In this document: positions 6,041 to 8,099 of the stretch, piece by piece
How positions within the stretch are numbered: position 1 is the first letter of the stretch
How the letters are laid out: every line of letters starts with the position of its first letter
Origin: CAZTDP01 sp964612565
GTDB lineage: Bacteria; Patescibacteriota; WWE3; UBA101185; UBA10185
Direction of reading: 5' to 3'
DNA: 8,099 bases
Assembly (NCBI GenBank): GCA_964612565.1
Contig: CAZTDP010000020.1
Location: forward strand, 1 to 8,099
Translations under genes and position numbers: made by a program
Notes under the pieces: model-generated
What the model was told of the DNA's origin: nothing
Databases searched by the model: none
The model's input: only the letters and a program-made list of their open reading frames with translations

Positions 6041-7233
6041 AGTTCGCACTAAAAATTCTTTTACCACTTGCACTGCTATTCGCTGGGCTGGGTTTTTACA
6101 ACAAGGTCCGAGCCGAAAATATTCCAAACGCTTACCTTTTTTATTCCCTCACCTGCCCTCATTGTAAAAAAGAAGAAGCATTTCTTGAAACTATTAAAGA
6201 CCGTATCAACTTAACAAAGTTTGAAGTTACAACCAACAGGGAAAATTCAGATCTTTATGTAAAAGTCGTAAAAGCCCTAAACATTAAAACTAATTCCGTA
6301 CCTTTGCTAGTTATTGGTAATCAATACATTTTAGGCTATAACACCGACGAAACCACCGGCGCCCAGATAGCCAGCCTTGTTACCGATCAAACAGCCAATT
6401 TCCGCGCCGATATAGTGCAGGAAGTTATAAAAGGCAATCCATTTATTAATGTACCAGAAGCCTCTACAACAAGTTCGGCAGCAGAAGACAGACTTCAAGT
6501 GCCATTTTTAGGGCTGACAGATCTTAAGACACTTTCATTGCCGGTTTTAACATTTGTAATTGCTCTTGTTGATGGCTTTAATCCTTGCGCCATGTGGACA
6601 TTACTTTTTTTAATAAGCATTTTGCTGGGAATGAACAGCCGCAAAAAAATGTTTTTAATAGGTGGGACTTTCATTTTTGTTTCAGGACTTATTTATTTTA
6701 TGTTTCTATCTGCCTGGCTCAATTTCTATTTTTTAATAGGGTTTTCTAACTTAATTAGAATACTCATCGGTGTGCTGGCCCTCGGAATCGGAATTTACTA
6801 CCTACGAGACTATTTTAATAGCAAAAAACCGGGGTGTACTGTTGCTGACGAGCAAAAAAAGCAGCAATTTTTTGAAAAAGCCAAAAAGATTGTAAATCAA
6901 AAAAGCCTTCCTGCTGTATTACTTGGAATCTCCTTACTTGCTGTCGCAGTAAACTCGATAGAAATAGTTTGCTCCGCCGGACTGCCTGCTGTTTACACCA
7001 AGATTCTCAGCATGGCCCAACTTCCAACTTGGAAATATTATATGTATCTGCTGTTGTACATATTTATATATATGCTCGATGATTTGATAATATTTACACT
7101 TGCCGTAGTAACCCTCGAAAGTCATGGCATAAAGTCTAAGTATGCAAAGTACTCACACTTAATCGGAGCAATTTTAATGATCGTTATCGGAATCTTGCTG
7201 CTTTTTAATCCTGCCGTTCTAGCTATCAGCTAA
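6037..7233 (+). CDS. Fusion of extracytoplasmic CPHC thioredoxin-fold domain and CcdA/DsbD-like thiol transporter
   Basis: Residues 5-23 are a signal anchor. Residues about 30-115 form a glutaredoxin/thioredoxin-like domain with CPHC (40-43) and a cis-proline at SVPL (Pro89), placed outside the membrane. After a Ser/Thr-rich linker, residues about 165-395 give six transmembrane helices: 167-190, 204-228, 232-257, 291-315, 335-361 and 372-396. The pair of membrane cysteines typical of CcdA/DsbD is present: Cys184 in GFNPCA (helix 1) and Cys312 in IEIVCSAG (helix 4). The expected flow is cytoplasmic thioredoxin to Cys184/Cys312 to CPHC, carrying reducing power outwards. The domain order (outer thioredoxin first, then CcdA) is unlike DsbD, which has its thioredoxin domain at the C-terminus. 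CPHC is typical of the oxidant DsbA, so an oxidising role cannot be excluded. A further cysteine (Cys267) lies in a loop. Translation is coupled to the thioredoxin gene. Confidence 0.88.
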   Translation: MKFALKILLPLALLFAGLGFYNKVRAENIPNAYLFYSLTCPHCKKEEAFLETIKDRINLTKFEVTTNRENSDLYVKVVKALNIKTNSVPLLVIGNQYILGYNTDETTGAQIASLVTDQTANFRADIVQEVIKGNPFINVPEASTTSSAAEDRLQVPFLGLTDLKTLSLPVLTFVIALVDGFNPCAMWTLLFLISILLGMNSRKKMFLIGGTFIFVSGLIYFMFLSAWLNFYFLIGFSNLIRILIGVLALGIGIYYLRDYFNSKKPGCTVADEQKKQQFFEKAKKIVNQKSLPAVLLGISLLAVAVNSIEIVCSAGLPAVYTKILSMAQLPTWKYYMYLLLYIFIYMLDDLIIFTLAVVTLESHGIKSKYAKYSHLIGAILMIVIGILLLFNPAVLAIS

Positions 7234-7253
7234 GAAGTGTGCGGCTTCTCAAT

Positions 7254-7318
7254 TTGGAATTTTTGGTTTTTTTGATAGAATACACATAGACAGTTATCTA
7301 TACAAGCAAGAATAGGAG
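7254..7318 (+). promoter_or_regulatory. Promoter and Shine-Dalgarno site of the 94-aa membrane protein gene
   Basis: TTGGAA (7254-7259), a 16-bp spacer and TAGAAT (7276-7281) form a promoter; TG at 7273-7274 makes the -10 extended. The expected leader is about 37 nt. AGGAG (7314-7318) lies 6 nt before the ATG at 7325. This is the only clear Shine-Dalgarno start in the window. Confidence 0.65.
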
Positions 7319-7324
7319 ACAGAG

Positions 7325-7609
7325 ATGGAAAATACAAAAGGTCGGGAGTCGTCGTTTGCGGAATTTCTAAGGTCGCCCTTTATGCAGATAGCGATCTTTT
7401 TTATTCTACCATTTGCGGTTAAAACCGCGTATCCAAAATCAGCCGGGGTTGCTGTTGTAAGCCTTATAGCGACAGCGATCTCACTCCTAATGTTTGGTGT
7501 TAACGAAAATAGCAAGTGGAGATACTTATGGGTAGCGGCACTAATGGGTTACGTCTGCTTAACCATGGTAACCGGCCTTGTCGCTTTTGGCGCAAACCCA
7601 TTATCCTGA
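7325..7609 (+). CDS. Small three-helix membrane protein of unknown function
   Basis: A 94-aa protein with a charged N-terminus (1-16) and three predicted membrane segments: about 19-34, 40-59 and 66-90. I do not recognise a family. A single cysteine (Cys78) sits in the third helix, and no catalytic motif is apparent. The gene stands alone, with its own promoter, a leader of about 37 nt, a good Shine-Dalgarno site and an intrinsic terminator, so expression is independent of the thiol-redox operon upstream. Its leader and Shine-Dalgarno start contrast with the apparently leaderless neighbours, which may mean higher or differently controlled translation. The start at 7325 is firmly set by the AGGAG 6 nt upstream. 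Confidence 0.8.
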   Translation: MENTKGRESSFAEFLRSPFMQIAIFFILPFAVKTAYPKSAGVAVVSLIATAISLLMFGVNENSKWRYLWVAALMGYVCLTMVTGLVAFGANPLS

Positions 7610-7626
7610 TTTAAGTTAGCACAAAC

Positions 7627-7680
7627 TGTCCCGACGCATATTGATATTATTCAAGCCGCCGGGACATTTTTTCTGTTTTT
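7627..7680 (+). terminator. Intrinsic terminator after the 94-aa membrane protein gene
   Basis: TGTCCCG (7627-7633) and CGGGACA (7660-7666) make a perfect 7-bp stem with a 26-nt loop, followed directly by TTTTTTCTGTTTTTT. The stem starts 18 bp after the stop codon. It also separates this gene from the strong promoter downstream. Confidence 0.85.
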
Positions 7681-7692
7681 TCTAAAAACTTC

Positions 7693-7720
7693 TTGACAGA
7701 TTTTGTGTATTTAGTATAAT
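7693..7720 (+). promoter_or_regulatory. Near-consensus strong promoter of a small RNA
   Basis: Consensus TTGACA (7693-7698) and consensus TATAAT (7715-7720) are separated by 16 bp. This is the best sigma-70-type promoter in the window. It points rightwards, yet no plus-strand protein gene follows it, and transcription should start at about 7726-7727. Confidence 0.85.
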
Positions 7721-7726
7721 ACCAAG

Positions 7727-7791
7727 ACGCGGTGGGGCAACCCACTGCGTACCTAAGGAGCCTTGGATTTATTTCCAAGGCTCCTTTTGTT
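7727..7791 (+). ncRNA. Putative free-standing small RNA, about 65 nt, two hairpins
   Basis: The transcript expected from the promoter at 7693-7720 starts directly with a hairpin. Arms 7727-7736 and 7741-7750 give 10 pairs including one G-U, capped by a GCAA (GNRA-type) tetraloop. After a 4-nt linker (ACCT), arms 7755-7767 and 7774-7786 form a perfect 13-bp stem with a 6-nt loop, followed by TTTTGTT, which is a strong terminator. The second stem holds AAGGAG on one side and CTCCTT on the other, sequences like a Shine-Dalgarno site and its complement. There is no room for a real open reading frame, and the genes to the right are on the opposite strand, so this is not a leader. I do not recognise an Rfam family; it lacks the signal recognition particle RNA core. 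Function is unknown. Confidence 0.7.
7755..7791 (+). terminator. Intrinsic terminator of the small RNA
   Basis: A perfect 13-bp stem (7755-7767 with 7774-7786) around TTTATT is followed by a T-rich tail, TTTTGTT. On the opposite strand the stem is not followed by a T run, so it would not efficiently end the leftward tRNA transcript. Confidence 0.85.
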
Positions 7792-7821
7792 ATACAGCCA
7801 ATATTTTTAAAATGAAGGTTT

Positions 7822-7897
7822 TGGTCGGGGTGGGCGGACTCGAACCGCCGACCTCACGGTCCCGAACCGTGCACTCTACCAACTGAGCCACACCCCG
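7822..7897 (-). tRNA. tRNA-Pro(CGG), CCA encoded
   Basis: A complete 76-nt cloverleaf reads on the minus strand. Acceptor arms CGGGGTG and CACCCCG pair fully. The D stem is GCTC/GAGT, and the anticodon stem CACGG/CCGTG encloses TTCGGGA, so the anticodon is CGG. The T arm is GGCGG-TTCGAGT-CCGCC. The discriminator base is A, followed by an encoded CCA (7822-7824). It reads CCG codons. The C1-G72 pair and A73 are typical of bacterial tRNA-Pro. It lies downstream of tRNA-Arg on the same strand, probably in one transcript. Confidence 0.97.
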
Positions 7898-7903
7898 ATA
7901 AAC

Positions 7904-7929
7904 TTTTCTGGTGCCCCCGGCGGGAATCG
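7904..7929 (-). repeat. Duplicated 3' end of the tRNA-Arg gene (att-like direct repeat, left copy)
   Basis: These 26 bp are identical to 8045-8070, the 3' end of the tRNA-Arg gene from the T loop through the T-stem 3' strand, acceptor 3' strand and CCA, plus six bases beyond. The copy breaks off inside the T loop and has no tRNA body. A 3'-end copy lying downstream of the intact tRNA in the same orientation is the arrangement left by integrases that target tRNA genes. It is 6 bp upstream of the tRNA-Pro 5' end. Confidence 0.8.
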
Positions 7930-8044
7930 GTCACGCGTTCTCGCCTGGTGGCGGTCCGCTCGACCCCGGCTCGCTGCCGTCGCAGCTGCGCCATTCTCTT
8001 CCCTTCCGGGCAGAAAACCGACCATCGCCCAAGGCGACGTTCGT
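7930..8044. other. GC-rich 115-bp segment between the tRNA-Arg 3'-end repeats
   Basis: By my count 78 of 115 bases are G or C, far above the rest of the window. It is bounded on both sides by the 26-bp tRNA-Arg 3'-end repeat. No convincing gene or complete tRNA is present, and the minus-strand open frames across it run through both tRNAs. It could be the remnant of an integrated element or a tRNA-derived insertion. Near its right end, CGCCCAAGGCGACGTT resembles CGCCCCAAGGCAACGTT, which begins at 86 in the left repeat region. Confidence 0.6.
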
Positions 8045-8049
8045 TTTTC

Positions 8050-8099
8050 TGGTGCCCCCGGCGGGAATCGAACCTGCATCTTATTCTTAGGAGGAACAC
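8050..8099 (-). tRNA. tRNA-Arg(CCT), 3' part only, cut by the window end
   Basis: Read on the minus strand: base 26, anticodon stem 5' strand TGTTC, loop CTCCTAA with anticodon CCT, stem GAATA, short variable loop AGAT, T arm GCAGG-TTCGATT-CCCGC with one A-C mismatch, acceptor 3' strand CGGGGGC, discriminator A and encoded CCA (8050-8052). It reads AGG codons. The 5' half lies beyond the window and should begin with GCCCCCG if the acceptor pairs fully. Its 3' end is duplicated at 7904-7929. Confidence 0.9.

Noticed and set aside
7234..7251. Terminator after the CcdA-like gene (AGAAG-TGTGCGG-CTTCT)
   Set aside because: The stem is only five pairs and the T-rich tract is several bases away and overlaps the next promoter, so support is weak.
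7755..7810. Short reading frame starting at a TTG next to AAGGAG in the small RNA
   Set aside because: The spacing to the TTG is only 2 nt, and the AAGGAG is buried in the perfect terminator stem.
7946..8025. A degenerate third tRNA on the minus strand (GGGGTCGAGC and a 3' ACCA-like end)
   Set aside because: The spacing from TCGA to CCA is too short for a T arm plus acceptor, no anticodon arm can be drawn and the acceptor arms do not pair. At most it is a tRNA-like fragment.
7854..8099. Overlapping minus-strand open reading frames with repeated RRGHQK-like peptides
   Set aside because: They read through tRNA-Arg and tRNA-Pro sequences. The repeated peptide is the translation of the duplicated tRNA 3' end, so these are not genes.

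Overview
The window is moderately AT-rich (very roughly 40% G+C by eye) and comes from a small-genome bacterium. TGA ends two of the reading frames (one in an ATGA overlap), so the standard bacterial code fits. The gene mix points to a monoderm, Gram-positive-like envelope: a sortase, a WecG/TagA/CpsF glycosyltransferase, a PEGA/beta-propeller membrane protein and a CcdA-type thiol relay. Most genes have no Shine-Dalgarno sequence. I infer a member of the Candidate Phyla Radiation (Patescibacteria), perhaps Microgenomates or Katanobacteria. No phylogenetic marker is present, so this is only a moderate inference.

Layout: 1-289 is non-coding, with a 37-bp tandem repeat, a 20-bp AT-rich tandem repeat and a long imperfect hairpin just 3' of glgA. 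Three minus-strand genes follow: glgA-like glycogen synthase (290-1813), an excisionase/MerR-type HTH protein with an acidic linker (1830-2753) and a GT26 glycosyltransferase (2807-3730). Divergent from them is a PEGA/WD40-like membrane-anchored protein (3789-5000, +), which converges on a sortase (5062-5739, -). The sortase is divergent from a two-gene thiol-redox operon: a 90-aa thioredoxin (5768-6040) and a fusion of an extracytoplasmic CPHC thioredoxin-fold domain with a six-helix CcdA/DsbD-like transporter (6037-7233). A 94-aa membrane protein of unknown function (7325-7609) has its own promoter, Shine-Dalgarno sequence and terminator.

The right end is an RNA locus. It holds an unannotated, apparently free-standing small RNA of about 65 nt (about 7727-7791) with a near-consensus promoter and strong terminator, a complete tRNA-Pro(CGG) on the minus strand, and the 3' part of a tRNA-Arg(CCT) cut by the window edge. 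A 26-bp copy of the tRNA-Arg 3' end lies 141 bp downstream of the real one. The two copies enclose about 115 bp of much more GC-rich DNA, like a scar of tRNA-targeted integration.

The main regulatory themes are as follows. Five genes have a -10 box ending 6-8 nt before the preferred start codon (a sixth, the sortase, 12 nt), which predicts leaderless mRNAs. Several of these promoters carry inverted repeats: an 11-bp-arm dyad over the start and -10 of the HTH gene, a 7-bp-arm dyad at the PEGA gene, and a 10-bp palindrome that gives a -10 box on both strands between the sortase and the thioredoxin.
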